NCBI GenBank assembly: GCA_017428485.1
Contig: JAFRQT010000010.1
Location: 1-64,000 of the forward strand
From: Bacilli bacterium
GTDB lineage: Bacteria; Bacillota_I; Bacilli_A; RF39; UBA660
Length of the DNA: 64,000 nt
Direction: 5' to 3'
The first letter of the stretch is position 1; each line of letters begins with the position of its first letter. Of the stretch, positions 35,876 to 45,604 are shown piece by piece. The notes under the pieces were generated by a model. It made no database searches. It was not told where the DNA came from and saw only the letters and a program-made list of their open reading frames with translations. Both the position numbers and the translations under genes were made by a program.

Positions 35876-36867
35876 ATAAATAATTTCATTGTTCTAATCA
35901 TTTGAGCGGTATAACCTACTTCATTATCATACCAAGCAACTACCTTTAATAGAACTTTTCCATCACTTTCAACGACATTTGTTAAAAGTCCATCTACAAT
36001 TGCCCCACACTCTTCTCCAATTATATCGCTACTTACTATTGGATCATCAGTATATTTTAATGTTTTACTTTGATTAGATTTAAACATATTATTAATATCT
36101 TCTTTTGTTGCTTTTTTTGAAAGTTCCAATGTTACATCCACAACAGAACCATCACCAGTTGGTACTCGGAATGCTATTCCATCCAGTTTACCACTTAAAT
36201 GTGGAATTACTTTGCCAATTTGTGATGCTGCTCCTGTGGAAGTTGGAATAATATTTAGTGATGCTGCTCTACCACGACGAGACATAATTCCTTTTTTATG
36301 AGGAATATCTAATATTTCTTGATCATTAGTCATTGCATGAACAGTAGTCATAAATCCTTTTACAATTCCATACTTATCATCTATTAATTTTAATACTGGT
36401 GCCAAACAGTTAGTAGTACAACTAGCAGCACTAATAACTACATCATCTTTTTTAAGAATATTGTCATTAACTCCATATACTATTGTTTTAGCATCATCTT
36501 TAGCAGGTGCACTTATAATTACATGTTTTGCTCCTGCTTGAATATGTGCTTGACACTTTTCTACAGATGTAAACACACCTGTGCATTCAAGTACAATATC
36601 AACTCCTAATTTCTTCCATGGTAATTTAGTAGGATCTGGTTCCGCAAATACCTTTATCTTTCTATTTTTAACAAATAATTCATCATCATCGAAACTAATT
36701 TTACTCTTATTAGTCCTATGAACAGAATCATATTTATATAGGTACGCTAGTTGCAATGGATCAGTTAAATCATTTATTGCAACAACCTCTATATCTTTAT
36801 CATTTTCAAGAAGTCTAAGAGCAGTTCTTCCTATTCTACCAAAACCATTAATAGCTATTTTTAACAT
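35872..36867 (-). CDS. gap: Glyceraldehyde-3-phosphate dehydrogenase
   Basis: A 331-residue glycolytic enzyme (NAD-dependent oxidation of glyceraldehyde-3-phosphate). Rossmann start LKIAINGFGRIGRTALRLL; catalytic Cys in SAASCTTNCLAPVLKLI; TVHAMTNDQEILD with the catalytic His; RRGRAASLNIIPTSTGAA; and WYDNEVGYTAQM. I start it at the second Met (36867), 8 nt from AGGAGG; the first Met (36873) is only 2 nt away. It follows the TGS-kinase gene by 12 nt, in one transcript from the promoter at 38552. Confidence 0.97.
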   Translation of the reverse strand: MLKIAINGFGRIGRTALRLLENDKDIEVVAINDLTDPLQLAYLYKYDSVHRTNKSKISFDDDELFVKNRKIKVFAEPDPTKLPWKKLGVDIVLECTGVFTSVEKCQAHIQAGAKHVIISAPAKDDAKTIVYGVNDNILKKDDVVISAASCTTNCLAPVLKLIDDKYGIVKGFMTTVHAMTNDQEILDIPHKKGIMSRRGRAASLNIIPTSTGAASQIGKVIPHLSGKLDGIAFRVPTGDGSVVDVTLELSKKATKEDINNMFKSNQSKTLKYTDDPIVSSDIIGEECGAIVDGLLTNVVESDGKVLLKVVAWYDNEVGYTAQMIRTMKLFM

Positions 36868-36879
36868 TCTCATTTCCTC

Positions 36880-38520
36880 CTATTCAAAATAACTCTTTCC
36901 AATAAATTCTCTTAATACACTTGTAGTTGGTACATATTCACTTGGTATATTTATAAAGCATTTTAAGAAATTTAATATTCTTATTGCTTCCTCATAATTC
37001 TCAGAATCCTTGCTTATTGTATAAAGAAGTGGTTCTGCATATGTCCTTAAAACACCTATTTCATATGCTAAGGATGTATTAATAATAATATCTGCTTCAC
37101 TTTGATATGGATATACAAAGTTTTCTTCGCTTGCTCTCATACCCATCCAATTATTAAGTGTTACTTCTGGCGAATAACCACGGGTTCTATGATCTCTTAC
37201 CATACGTCTTAATAATCTTAAATCAGTTGTAGATATATGATTATGTCTATCTAATCCAACTGGAGTAAATGGGCTAATATATATCTTTAGTTTATTCTTT
37301 TTATTAATAACTCCATTTATTTTTTCATTTATTGCATGAAGTCCTTCAACAATTAATATTTGGTTATCCTTAAGAGCAATAGGTTTTCTCTTATATTCTT
37401 TCTCCCCAGTAATAAAATTATACGTTGGCATTACTACTTCTTTATTGCTTAATAAACTTTTTAATTGATTACTAAATAGTTTAACATCTATTGCTTCAAC
37501 GCACTCATATTCATAACTTCCATCTGGTTTTCTTGGAGTATCTACTCTATTTACAAAATAATCATCAGTTGAAATAACCAAACTATCTATTCCTTTACTT
37601 CTTAGAAACAATGCAAGTTTTTTAGATGAAGTTGTTTTTCCACTGGAAGAAGGGCCAGATATAAATATTGCCTTAATATTTTTATTCTTTACAACAAGAT
37701 TTGCAACTTTTTCCATATTATCATCATAAAGAATTTCATTTGTACGAATAAAATCTGATATTTTGTCTTCGCAAACCAATTTATTTAAATCGCCTGAATA
37801 TCTAACTCCCAAGTTTTCTAATTTAGCTTCATATGTTTTAAATGCATCTAAAACTTGATCCCTATGTACAAATTTAGGAATGACTCCATTTATAGGGGCA
37901 CATATTACTGCTCCAATAGGTGCTATATATATTAAATCGAATTTCTTCAGCATTTTTGTAGAAGATGGCATAATATAATAAAAGTAATTATATAAATCTG
38001 ATAGTTCATACATTGTAACTGATTCATTAGTTAGATACGTATAGTTCAAACATTTTTCATATTCAGACAAACTTTCATGGTAATCATATGCATCTTTACG
38101 AGATACACTAACATTTTTAAATGGCAGATCAGATGCAATTATTTCTTTCATTCTAGATTTAATTTTATTTATAACATCTTCATCCACACGTTTTTTCATT
38201 TTAATTTCAGTGTAAATAAATTTATCTAGTGAATGCTTTATCTCAACAACAGCATCTTCACCATACAAATCCCTTACAGCCATAATATATACATATTCTA
38301 ATCCTTTTGTGTATATTTTTCTACCTGTTCTATCATTTACAGTTATAAAATTAATGTAAACATCCTCATCTATTTCATAGTCAGCATCAACGGCATTTCC
38401 ATTTACTTTTAATGCTACTACATCATCTTTATTTAACAAATTAATTACTTCTCTTACTGAAGCACCTTTGTCAACATCAAGTACTTCACCGTTTTCAAAT
38501 GTAAGTCTAATCTTGTTCAT
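36880..38520 (-). CDS. TGS-domain nucleoside (uridine-like) kinase
   Basis: A 546-residue protein with an N-terminal TGS domain (residues 1-60, ending FITVNDRTGRKIY), a threonyl-tRNA-synthetase-like second part (about 60-250), and a C-terminal uridine kinase/phosphoribulokinase fold with Walker A GPSSSGKTTSSKKLALFLR, STDDYFVNR, EGLHAINEKI and RDHRTRGYSPEVTLNNW. This architecture is common in Firmicutes as 'nucleoside kinase'; the physiological substrate is not settled. First gene of a two-gene unit with gap. Confidence 0.9.
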   Translation of the reverse strand: MNKIRLTFENGEVLDVDKGASVREVINLLNKDDVVALKVNGNAVDADYEIDEDVYINFITVNDRTGRKIYTKGLEYVYIMAVRDLYGEDAVVEIKHSLDKFIYTEIKMKKRVDEDVINKIKSRMKEIIASDLPFKNVSVSRKDAYDYHESLSEYEKCLNYTYLTNESVTMYELSDLYNYFYYIMPSSTKMLKKFDLIYIAPIGAVICAPINGVIPKFVHRDQVLDAFKTYEAKLENLGVRYSGDLNKLVCEDKISDFIRTNEILYDDNMEKVANLVVKNKNIKAIFISGPSSSGKTTSSKKLALFLRSKGIDSLVISTDDYFVNRVDTPRKPDGSYEYECVEAIDVKLFSNQLKSLLSNKEVVMPTYNFITGEKEYKRKPIALKDNQILIVEGLHAINEKINGVINKKNKLKIYISPFTPVGLDRHNHISTTDLRLLRRMVRDHRTRGYSPEVTLNNWMGMRASEENFVYPYQSEADIIINTSLAYEIGVLRTYAEPLLYTISKDSENYEEAIRILNFLKCFINIPSEYVPTTSVLREFIGKSYFE

Positions 38521-38551
38521 ATATAACCTCTTTATTTCTTATTCTATTAAT

Positions 38552-38580
38552 ATAATACCAAATTATTATTATTTTGTGAA
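38552..38580 (-). promoter_or_regulatory. Promoter of the TGS-kinase-gap unit
   Basis: Minus-strand TTCACA (38575-38580), 17 nt, TATTAT (38552-38557) with an extended TGG before the -10. Confidence 0.72.
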
Positions 38581-38600
38581 TAAAATAAAAATCACTTTAC

Positions 38601-38637
38601 TAAAAAATGCCTAAATATTTTTAATATTTAAGCATTT
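38601..38637 (-). terminator. Terminator of whiA
   Basis: 15-bp stem (38605-38619 with 38623-38637, one G-U) and 3-nt loop, followed by TTTTTTAG. The whiA stop codon (38621) is in the loop region. Confidence 0.82.
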
Positions 38638-39535
38638 CTTTAATTTTTCTAAATCTATGATTAATACAACTCTTAGTAATTGGTTTTTCAGTTTCACTAC
38701 TTATTATTTCAGCAAGTTCTGACATGGAACTCTCAGGATATTTTTCTTTATATATACATATTGTTTTAATCTTATCATCTAATAAATCAAAATCATAGAT
38801 TTCTTTTAGTCTACTAATTAATTCTAACTGCTCACTAGATGAAGCAAGTGACTTGTCAACATTAGCTTGTTCACAATTATTAAGCCTATTAGTCATATTT
38901 TTATGATCTCTATATATTCTTATATCTTCATAATAAAATAATGATTGAGTAGCATTTATCATTTTAATAAAGTCACTAATCTTTTCTGCTTCCTTGATAT
39001 AAACCATATAGTTTTTATCTCTTTTGATTACTTTACTATTAAAATACATTTCATTTAATAAATTATTAATCATATTAGCAGTTTCTTCATTAGAAATAAC
39101 AAATTCAAGATGATATCTACTCGTTTTAGGATCATTTATACTTCCACACATCATAAATGCTCCTCTCAAGTATGCTTGTTTGTCCTTATCTTCATCAATT
39201 AAATAAGAAGGTGGTACAAACTCTCTTATATTATTATTTAGTATTCCCAAATCATTTAATATAAAATCATATTTTTCTCTAACTATTAATAATACTAACT
39301 TATTTTTTCTAAGTGAGTTTACTCCACTAGTATCCATATCTATATCTATGTGATAAGTTTCTTTTATTAATTTATATATTCTTCTAGCAACGCTTATATT
39401 TTCAGAATATATTTCAAATCTATCTTTATATATTTTAACACCGATGTTCATTATAGCAGAAAGTTCTGCCATTTTTTCAGAATCACTATATTCAATACTA
39501 CTAATTTCATTTTTAATATTACTTGTAAATGACAT
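38621..39535 (-). CDS. whiA: DNA-binding protein WhiA
   Basis: A 304-residue WhiA: LAGLIDADG-like N-terminal domain (SFTSNIKNEI, YLRGAFMMCGSINDPKTSRYHLEF) and a C-terminal helix-turn-helix (YPESSMSELAEIISSETEKPITKSCINHRFRKIKEML). In Gram-positives it affects division and, in actinomycetes, sporulation; the common yvcJ-yvcK-whiA arrangement is not kept here. The ATG at 39535 has GGTGGTGA upstream; 17 upstream codons are not part of the family. Confidence 0.94.
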   Translation of the reverse strand: MSFTSNIKNEISSIEYSDSEKMAELSAIMNIGVKIYKDRFEIYSENISVARRIYKLIKETYHIDIDMDTSGVNSLRKNKLVLLIVREKYDFILNDLGILNNNIREFVPPSYLIDEDKDKQAYLRGAFMMCGSINDPKTSRYHLEFVISNEETANMINNLLNEMYFNSKVIKRDKNYMVYIKEAEKISDFIKMINATQSLFYYEDIRIYRDHKNMTNRLNNCEQANVDKSLASSSEQLELISRLKEIYDFDLLDDKIKTICIYKEKYPESSMSELAEIISSETEKPITKSCINHRFRKIKEMLKY

Positions 39536-39557
39536 AACTTCACCACCTAACGCATTT

Positions 39558-39586
39558 AGTATACAAAAAAAAGAGTAGATAATCAA
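39558..39586 (-). promoter_or_regulatory. Promoter of whiA
   Basis: Minus-strand TTGATT (39581-39586), 17 nt, TATACT (39558-39563). The -35 box is the loop and 3' arm of the terminator hairpin of the upstream 100-residue gene. Confidence 0.8.
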
Positions 39587-39598
39587 TTATCTGCTCTT
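39564..39598 (-). terminator. Terminator of the 100-residue gene
   Basis: 13-bp stem (39571-39583 with 39586-39598, one G-U), 2-nt gap, then TTTTTT. Stem includes the stop codon at 39587. Confidence 0.85.
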
Positions 39599-39889
39599 AC
39601 CTTTTGATTCATTCACTTGAGTAACTAGTAAATCATGAGCAAAATCATACAGGCTTTGTTTTTCTCTATCTTGTAAGTCCATCGTTGACCATTCTTTTTC
39701 AAATTGCTTTTGCCATACTTTAAATCTATATTTATATTCAACTTTATCAACTTCTCTTTGATTTCTGGTTTTTCCTCTCAAGTATGCAATTTTTGCACTA
39801 ACTAGTGGAGAAAGTTGAGTATTATTTTTTAAATACTCTAATTCTTCAAGAAAGTTTTCAAATTCCTCATATGTACTAAAATATACCAT
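39587..39889 (-). CDS. Hypothetical 100-residue helical protein
   Basis: I do not recognise the family. ATG at 39889 with TAGGTGA upstream. The protein is soluble, charged and likely all-helical (FENFLEELEYLKNN; RNQREVDKVEYKYRFKVWQKQFEKEW; REKQSLYDFAHDLLVTQVNESKGKSR), without Cys or membrane segments. It sits alone between the HK gene and whiA, with its own terminator. Confidence 0.75.
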   Translation of the reverse strand: MVYFSTYEEFENFLEELEYLKNNTQLSPLVSAKIAYLRGKTRNQREVDKVEYKYRFKVWQKQFEKEWSTMDLQDREKQSLYDFAHDLLVTQVNESKGKSR

Positions 39890-39952
39890 ATTATCACCTA
39901 CCATAATTTTATCAATAAATACTATACTAAATCAACATTTTTCAAAAATACT

Positions 39953-42262
39953 TTACAAATAGTTATTCATTATTTCTTTGTATTTTTCATATTCATTTTT
40001 TAATTCTTCAAAATGTTCTTTTATATAATCATAATCATTTTCTTTGCTTTTCTTTTCATGTTCAAAAGCTATATCAGCAAGACTTGTAAATCCAAGATAT
40101 TTACTATCACTCTTTAATGCATGAACTTCTATCGCATAATTTTCCATATCTTTTTCTCTTAGGAAGATTTCCAATTTTTTCATTCTTTCTAAAGAATCAG
40201 TTTTATATGTTTCAATAGTCATATTATACATTTCCATATCGCCTAGAAGTTCTAACGCGCTATCCATATTAACACCACAAGAAATTAAATAATCTTTATT
40301 TAATTTCTTATTTTCAATTTCCGTATTATTAATTTTGTCCTCCTTAACTGCACTCACAATATCATTTAAATCTACTGTTTTATCAGTTATAACATAAACA
40401 TCTTCTTTTTCCCAATCTACACTTTTTCTAACTGTTTTTCTTTCAAATACTTTATCTAATATCTTTTTAATTTGATCTTTTTTAAATGGCTTGGCAAGAT
40501 AATATTTAAACCCTTCTTTAAGATACTTTTCTTCAGCACCACTTACTGCATCTGCTGTAAGTGCTATAGTTGGCGTGTTAAATGAAGAATCATCTTTTAG
40601 TTTTCTAAATGCAGTTTCTCCATCCATTTTAGGCATCATTATATCCATTAATATTAAATCATATTTTTTATTTTTAACTTTTTCTATTGCTTCCAATCCG
40701 TCATTGGCTTCATCCAAGTCAAAATTGAAATCTTCTAATGCTTTTCTAGCAACTTTTAAGTTAAGCTTATTGTCATCAACAATTAATATATCTTTATGGC
40801 CATAATCAGCATCTTCAATTATTTCAATATCTACATCATTATCATTTACCATTTTATTAATTTTTTGAGGTAAATTAACCATAAATATACTACCTTGTCC
40901 ATATATACTTTGGACATTTATAGTACCATTCATCATTTCAACTAACTTTTTAGTTATAGCAAGTCCAAGTCCAGTTCCCTCAGTTGTTGAATTCTTTTCA
41001 CCAAGTCTTTCAAACTTAGTAAATAATTTATCTATATCCTCTTTCTTTATTCCACGTCCAGTATCTTCAATAGTTATTATTAAAGTACACAAGTCACCTT
41101 TATTAATACACTTTATTCTTAAATTCACTTTTCCACTATCAGTATATTTAATGGCATTAGTTAAAAGATTATTTATAACTGATTTAATATGTTTTTTATC
41201 TCCGATTAATTCATATGGTAAATCATCGCATATATCAACATTCAAATTTATTTCTTTATCTCCAATTCTAGTAGATGCAATATTAATAAGTCCTTCAAGT
41301 TCACTTCTAACATTATATGGTGTCTCAATAATATCTAACCTATCACTTTCAATTTTATTAATATCTAATATGTTACCAACTATATCTAATAAGGCTTGAC
41401 TAGCACTTTGAATATCTTTTGAATCTTCAATTACTTCTTTTGGAACTCTGTCTTGATAAGTACATATATCTTCAGAAAGTCCAACTATTGCATTTAACGG
41501 AGTTCTTATTTCATGAGACATACTACTCAAGAAATCACTTTTAGCATTATTGGCTTTTTCTGCTTGTTCTTTTGCAACATTTAAGTCCTCTATCATTTGT
41601 ATATCAGGATTCTCAATCGTAAAATACATTATATAACATAATATTGCTAAAGCAAAATCATATATTATTATTCCTCTAAATAATATTGTTAATAAATATA
41701 GAATTCCCATAATAGGAAGAATCAAATATATAATCAAATATTTCTTATTCATCTTTTTAATATTGGCTAAGGCTAAAACAAAAGATAGTGCTAAAAATAT
41801 TATTACTATTATATATCCAATATTTATCATGCTACCAGAAATATTTGTTACTAAGCCTATTTTCTCAATATTAATATCTAAAAATCTGGTTTCAAAGAAA
41901 AACAAAATAATAAATCCAATCAAAAAATATTTATAATACTTCTCTCTCTTGGCAGCACTTTCATAACTAATAATTAATGTATATATAAATAATGAAATAA
42001 ATATAGCAGAAAATAATGTAGTTACTATTCTGTTAATTAAAAATATAATACTATAATATTCTGTTAATATTACTATATTATCATAATAAGCACAAAGACA
42101 ATGCGCAGCGGTACTTAAAAGCGACTCTACAAGCGAGAAAATTAAAATTATATTATAGTATTTATTTTCTAGTAAATTTATCTTCTTTTTACTAAAGTAG
42201 ACAAAAAATAGTAGCAAAATAAAAATTGTTGATACAAAAGGTATTTCAAATTCTAATGACAC
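39953..42262 (-). CDS. Hybrid sensor histidine kinase with receiver and Hpt domains
   Basis: A 769-residue membrane kinase: about seven N-terminal helices (1-215) forming a possible 7TM sensor, a short coiled linker, HisKA with [20 protein letters not shown] (H250), HATPase with N-box [21 protein letters not shown] and [16 protein letters not shown], a receiver (about 500-620, [16 protein letters not shown]), and a C-terminal Hpt domain (about 690-769, [14 protein letters not shown]714). All phosphorelay parts His-Asp-His are in one chain, lacking only a final response regulator. GTG start at 42262 with GGGGTGG before it. No regulator gene adjoins; Spo0A (20544) is a candidate partner. Confidence 0.93.
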   Translation of the reverse strand: MSLEFEIPFVSTIFILLLFFVYFSKKKINLLENKYYNIILIFSLVESLLSTAAHCLCAYYDNIVILTEYYSIIFLINRIVTTLFSAIFISLFIYTLIISYESAAKREKYYKYFLIGFIILFFFETRFLDINIEKIGLVTNISGSMINIGYIIVIIFLALSFVLALANIKKMNKKYLIIYLILPIMGILYLLTILFRGIIIYDFALAILCYIMYFTIENPDIQMIEDLNVAKEQAEKANNAKSDFLSSMSHEIRTPLNAIVGLSEDICTYQDRVPKEVIEDSKDIQSASQALLDIVGNILDINKIESDRLDIIETPYNVRSELEGLINIASTRIGDKEINLNVDICDDLPYELIGDKKHIKSVINNLLTNAIKYTDSGKVNLRIKCINKGDLCTLIITIEDTGRGIKKEDIDKLFTKFERLGEKNSTTEGTGLGLAITKKLVEMMNGTINVQSIYGQGSIFMVNLPQKINKMVNDNDVDIEIIEDADYGHKDILIVDDNKLNLKVARKALEDFNFDLDEANDGLEAIEKVKNKKYDLILMDIMMPKMDGETAFRKLKDDSSFNTPTIALTADAVSGAEEKYLKEGFKYYLAKPFKKDQIKKILDKVFERKTVRKSVDWEKEDVYVITDKTVDLNDIVSAVKEDKINNTEIENKKLNKDYLISCGVNMDSALELLGDMEMYNMTIETYKTDSLERMKKLEIFLREKDMENYAIEVHALKSDSKYLGFTSLADIAFEHEKKSKENDYDYIKEHFEELKNEYEKYKEIMNNYL

Positions 42263-42288
42263 ACTACCACCCCTATCTTACTAAAAGT

Positions 42289-42317
42289 AGTATATCATAT
42301 AGCACTTAAAAATACAA
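42289..42317 (-). promoter_or_regulatory. Promoter of the hybrid kinase gene
   Basis: Minus-strand TTGTAT (42312-42317), 17 nt, TATACT (42289-42294). Confidence 0.6.
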
Positions 42318-42331
42318 TTAATCAACAATTA

Positions 42332-43363
42332 CTATTTATTCCAATTCTGTTTCATATATAATTTTATATCATATTTTTTTTGTTCTTCTCTATCGACTAA
42401 TAATGGTGCTAAAATCCTAATTACATCACCATTTTTTTCATTATAATCAATTTTATCTAAGAAAGAATAAACTTCAGAACTATTATCAACACCTTTTTCA
42501 TGATATGACATTATTTCTTCATCCCAACATTCTGAACTATGCCATGTCACTTCACTATATATTTTTTTTCTTTCTTCCATGTGTTTTTGATGCAAATCTC
42601 CAACTAAATCCTCTCTTTTACATTGAATATTTAAATTATCACTTAGAAATAAAAATTCTTCAGGATCTAAAACAATACCATTTAAACTCCTTGCATCACT
42701 CAAACTTACTCTAGATAAATTAAATCTTAAGCTTGCTATTTCATCTCTTAACTTTATAAGAGCTTCTTTCTTTTCATAACCATTAAAATCTATTGGATCA
42801 GAAGCAGCAATCAAAACAGCGTTGTTATTATGGTCATAATTTGCCACTATAGGTACTACTGGTACATTAGTTTCCTGTGATAAATGATATACTCCAGGAT
42901 ATAAAGGTACACAATTTTGATTCTCTGTATTATTTAGTACCCCTTCTGGAAAAAGTAAAACACTAGAATTATTTTGGAGCACTTTTACCATTTTCTTATA
43001 TGCTTCTTTTCTACTTTCTTTAGATAATTTATTAACATATATCATACCATTTAACCATAGAAAATACATTTCAGGATTATGATCCACTTGATCTGTTGTT
43101 CCAATTAAAGTATAAGTACTTCTATCAACTACAGCCAAATCATTAGCAATATCTCCTGGAAAAGAATGACCAGCAGCAAATATATAATTCTTACCATCTT
43201 CAAGAGTAGGATATGATAATAAAATAGTTTCTTTACCAGTTTTAGATTTAATAATTCTTTTCATCAATGGATGTACTATTCTTCTAATCTTTATTCCTCT
43301 TTCAGTAGTAAATTCATCACAATTCAAATTTTTACTTTTAATGAGTCCAATATTTTTCCACAT
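42332..43363 (-). CDS. PlsC-like lysophospholipid/1-acylglycerol-phosphate acyltransferase
   Basis: A 343-residue member of the PlsC/acyltransferase superfamily. The HX4D motif appears as AGHSFPGDIANDL, and FPEGVLNN, PLYPGVYHLSQETNVPVVPIV are the family blocks II-III. No long membrane helix is obvious, so it may be peripheral. The C-terminal third (about 210-343) is a variable part rich in Asp/Glu and Lys. It could act in phospholipid or lipoteichoic acid precursor synthesis. Stands apart from neighbours by 69 and 169 nt. Confidence 0.82.
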   Translation of the reverse strand: MWKNIGLIKSKNLNCDEFTTERGIKIRRIVHPLMKRIIKSKTGKETILLSYPTLEDGKNYIFAAGHSFPGDIANDLAVVDRSTYTLIGTTDQVDHNPEMYFLWLNGMIYVNKLSKESRKEAYKKMVKVLQNNSSVLLFPEGVLNNTENQNCVPLYPGVYHLSQETNVPVVPIVANYDHNNNAVLIAASDPIDFNGYEKKEALIKLRDEIASLRFNLSRVSLSDARSLNGIVLDPEEFLFLSDNLNIQCKREDLVGDLHQKHMEERKKIYSEVTWHSSECWDEEIMSYHEKGVDNSSEVYSFLDKIDYNEKNGDVIRILAPLLVDREEQKKYDIKLYMKQNWNK

Positions 43364-43532
43364 ATATAATTACCCCATATTTAATATTTTTTTGTCAACG
43401 CATTTATACTATCACAAGACCTTGGTATAAACAAGTAAAAATATAATTATTTCAATTTTTTAGTTGACATTTATTTTAAAACACCATATCAAATTTATCA
43501 TTTATAATAAAAAAGAAGATTTTTTATCTTCT
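43364..43532. other. Intergenic region between the acyltransferase and the M23 gene
   Basis: 169 nt without a gene. It holds the M23 gene terminator at 43508-43534, and on the plus strand TTGACA-N17-TATCAA (43464-43492), a promoter-like pair with no downstream gene. I see no convincing acyltransferase promoter except a weak TATAAA on the minus strand near 43413. Confidence 0.5.
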
Positions 43533-43534
43533 TT
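43508..43534 (-). terminator. Terminator of the M23 gene
   Basis: Minus strand AAAGAAGAT and ATCTTCTTT stem with a 5-nt A/T loop, followed by a T-run; stop codon at 43533 is inside. Confidence 0.82.
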
Positions 43535-44708
43535 AAAATCTACTACTAAATGATTTGCCTTTAGATGGGAAAGTAACAAAATTTCTAGGGTTTACTGAAT
43601 TACTTCCTGTCCATCCATTTCTTATAGTGAAATGAAGATGTGCGCCTGTAGAACATGTATCCCATCCACCGTTTTTTCTAAGTGTGAATCCTCCTCCACC
43701 GCTTTTCCCAACAATAGTGTTTATATTTACTGCTTGTCCTATTTTGACATTTATTGATGCTAAGTGCATATATACGCTTCTATATTGTTTGCCATTAACA
43801 ATGTGATTTATAGTTACAATATTACCACCACATGAACTTTTTGTAGTAATACCACTTACAGTCCCTGCTGCAGAAGCATATACTGGAGTATTTAATGGTA
43901 CTCCTATATCTATTCCGCTATGTATTTCTCTTCCATGCACAGGGCATATTCTATAACCCCATTCACTTGTAATAGTTCCCTTTGTTAGAGGCCTTACAAA
44001 TCCTTTAGCATTAGTACTGCTAATACAAACTACTAAATCAACATCTTCTTTACAACCATTAGCTTTATATATTGATTCATAATATTCAATAGTTTTCTTC
44101 CTAGATTTTATTTCAGCCGCAACATCAGAATGCGCGTCTTCCAAATCTGCCAAACTCACATTATAATTTTTTAATTTCTTATCTAAATCTTTAATACTTG
44201 CTTCAGACTTGGCAATTTTATTTTTTAACTCTACTTGAAGTTTTTTATCTTCTTCAATCAAATTATACATTTCATCAATTAAATCATCATTATATTTAGT
44301 TAATTCTTCAACTACAGCACTTCTATATATAAAATCAGTAAAATCTTTTGCTTCAAAGACATATTCTAAATATATGTTGTCCCCATTAGATACTTGTAAA
44401 AATGAAAGTAATGAGTCTATTTCTTTTTTCTTTTTTTCAATATCTATTTCAAGTTCATCTATCTGTTCTAATAAATCATCTATTTCATCTTCATATCTTT
44501 CTATATCTTTTTCCAAACTGCTTATTTCCTTATTTGCAGACTTAATTTTATTTTGAACATTTTTTTGTTTTTTAACTAATGCTGCTTGATTCGCTTCATC
44601 TTTGGCAAGCTGTGCTTTCAAACTTTTTAATGATTCAGCTTTAATATTACACGTTAAAAAGAATAAACAAAATATAAATAATAATGTTTTATTTATCTTT
44701 TTCATCAT
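43533..44708 (-). CDS. Secreted M23 murein hydrolase with coiled-coil, EnvC-like
   Basis: A 391-residue protein with a signal peptide (INKTLLFIFCLFFLTCNIKAES), a long coiled-coil region (about 28-250) and a C-terminal M23/LytM domain (about 265-370): HSGIDIGVPLNTPVYASAAGTV and GAHLHFTIRNG carry the zinc ligands H and D and the H-x-H. Zinc ligands are present, so unlike EnvC it may itself be active. It overlaps ftsX by 4 nt (ATGA), so FtsEX probably regulates it directly, as with PcsB and CwlO. Confidence 0.92.
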   Translation of the reverse strand: MMKKINKTLLFIFCLFFLTCNIKAESLKSLKAQLAKDEANQAALVKKQKNVQNKIKSANKEISSLEKDIERYEDEIDDLLEQIDELEIDIEKKKKEIDSLLSFLQVSNGDNIYLEYVFEAKDFTDFIYRSAVVEELTKYNDDLIDEMYNLIEEDKKLQVELKNKIAKSEASIKDLDKKLKNYNVSLADLEDAHSDVAAEIKSRKKTIEYYESIYKANGCKEDVDLVVCISSTNAKGFVRPLTKGTITSEWGYRICPVHGREIHSGIDIGVPLNTPVYASAAGTVSGITTKSSCGGNIVTINHIVNGKQYRSVYMHLASINVKIGQAVNINTIVGKSGGGGFTLRKNGGWDTCSTGAHLHFTIRNGWTGSNSVNPRNFVTFPSKGKSFSSRF

Positions 44709-45604
44709 ACTTTTAAATATTTCCTTACAGCTCTATAGCTACCAAAAGCTCCTACTACTATTCCTATACCGAATAAGGCTGCTACTAGAATAAACATAAT
44801 TTCAGATGGCTTGATTAATTTAATAATTGCAGTAAAAACTTGTCCACCTAATCTATCATATAAATAACTATATCCATAACAGCATACAGCTATAGGAATA
44901 AGAGAACCTAAGAATCCAAGAATAACTCCTTCAAAGAAGAATGGTCTTCTAATAAATGAGTTGCTTGCTCCAACTAGTCTTCTAATTTCAATTTCTCTTC
45001 TTCTTGATTGGATTGTAATTTTTATAGTATTACTAATTAAGAATACTGTTACTAAAACTAAGGCACCTACTGCAATATATGAAACTTTTTTAACCATATC
45101 AAATATTTTTACTAATTCTTCTACAGAACCCTCCCCATATTTAACTAGTTCCACTTTATCTAATTTTTCTATATTGTCAGCGGTTTTACCTATTTGTTTA
45201 ATGTCATTTACTTTTATTAAGAATGAATCTTGTAGTGGGTTTGTTTCTTCAGTATATTGTTCCATTATGCTTTTAAAGATTTCAGATTCATCTTGCATTT
45301 CCTTCTTAACATCTTCTTTTGAATTAAACTTAACACTTTTTACATTATCTAAAGTTTTAATTCTAGTTTCTAACACTTCGATATCAGTTGATTCTATTTT
45401 TCTATCTAAAAACACTACAATTGTTAAATCTTTTTCTATTTCAGAAGTAAAATTATTAACATTATATGAAAGTAAGATACTAAAACCTACCATAATAAGT
45501 GTAATAGTTATACATGAAATACTTGCTAAAGATAGTGAGAAGTTTCTAAATACACCTTTAAATGATTCACTTATATTTTTATTTAAAATTCTAAATGCCT
45601 TCAC
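44705..45604 (-). CDS. ftsX: Cell division protein FtsX
   Basis: A 299-residue permease-like component of FtsEX. First helix (SLASISCITITLIMVGFSILL), outside loop (about 45-170), then three helices (VSYIAVGALVLVTVFLISNTI; GVILGFLGSLIPIAVC; IMFILVAALFGIGIVVGAFG), and the cytoplasmic SRRREIEIRRLVGASNSFIRRPF contact for FtsE. Overlaps ftsE by 14 nt and the M23 gene by 4 nt. Ends in UGA, evidence that UGA is a stop here. Confidence 0.96.
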   Translation of the reverse strand: MKAFRILNKNISESFKGVFRNFSLSLASISCITITLIMVGFSILLSYNVNNFTSEIEKDLTIVVFLDRKIESTDIEVLETRIKTLDNVKSVKFNSKEDVKKEMQDESEIFKSIMEQYTEETNPLQDSFLIKVNDIKQIGKTADNIEKLDKVELVKYGEGSVEELVKIFDMVKKVSYIAVGALVLVTVFLISNTIKITIQSRRREIEIRRLVGASNSFIRRPFFFEGVILGFLGSLIPIAVCCYGYSYLYDRLGGQVFTAIIKLIKPSEIMFILVAALFGIGIVVGAFGSYRAVRKYLKV

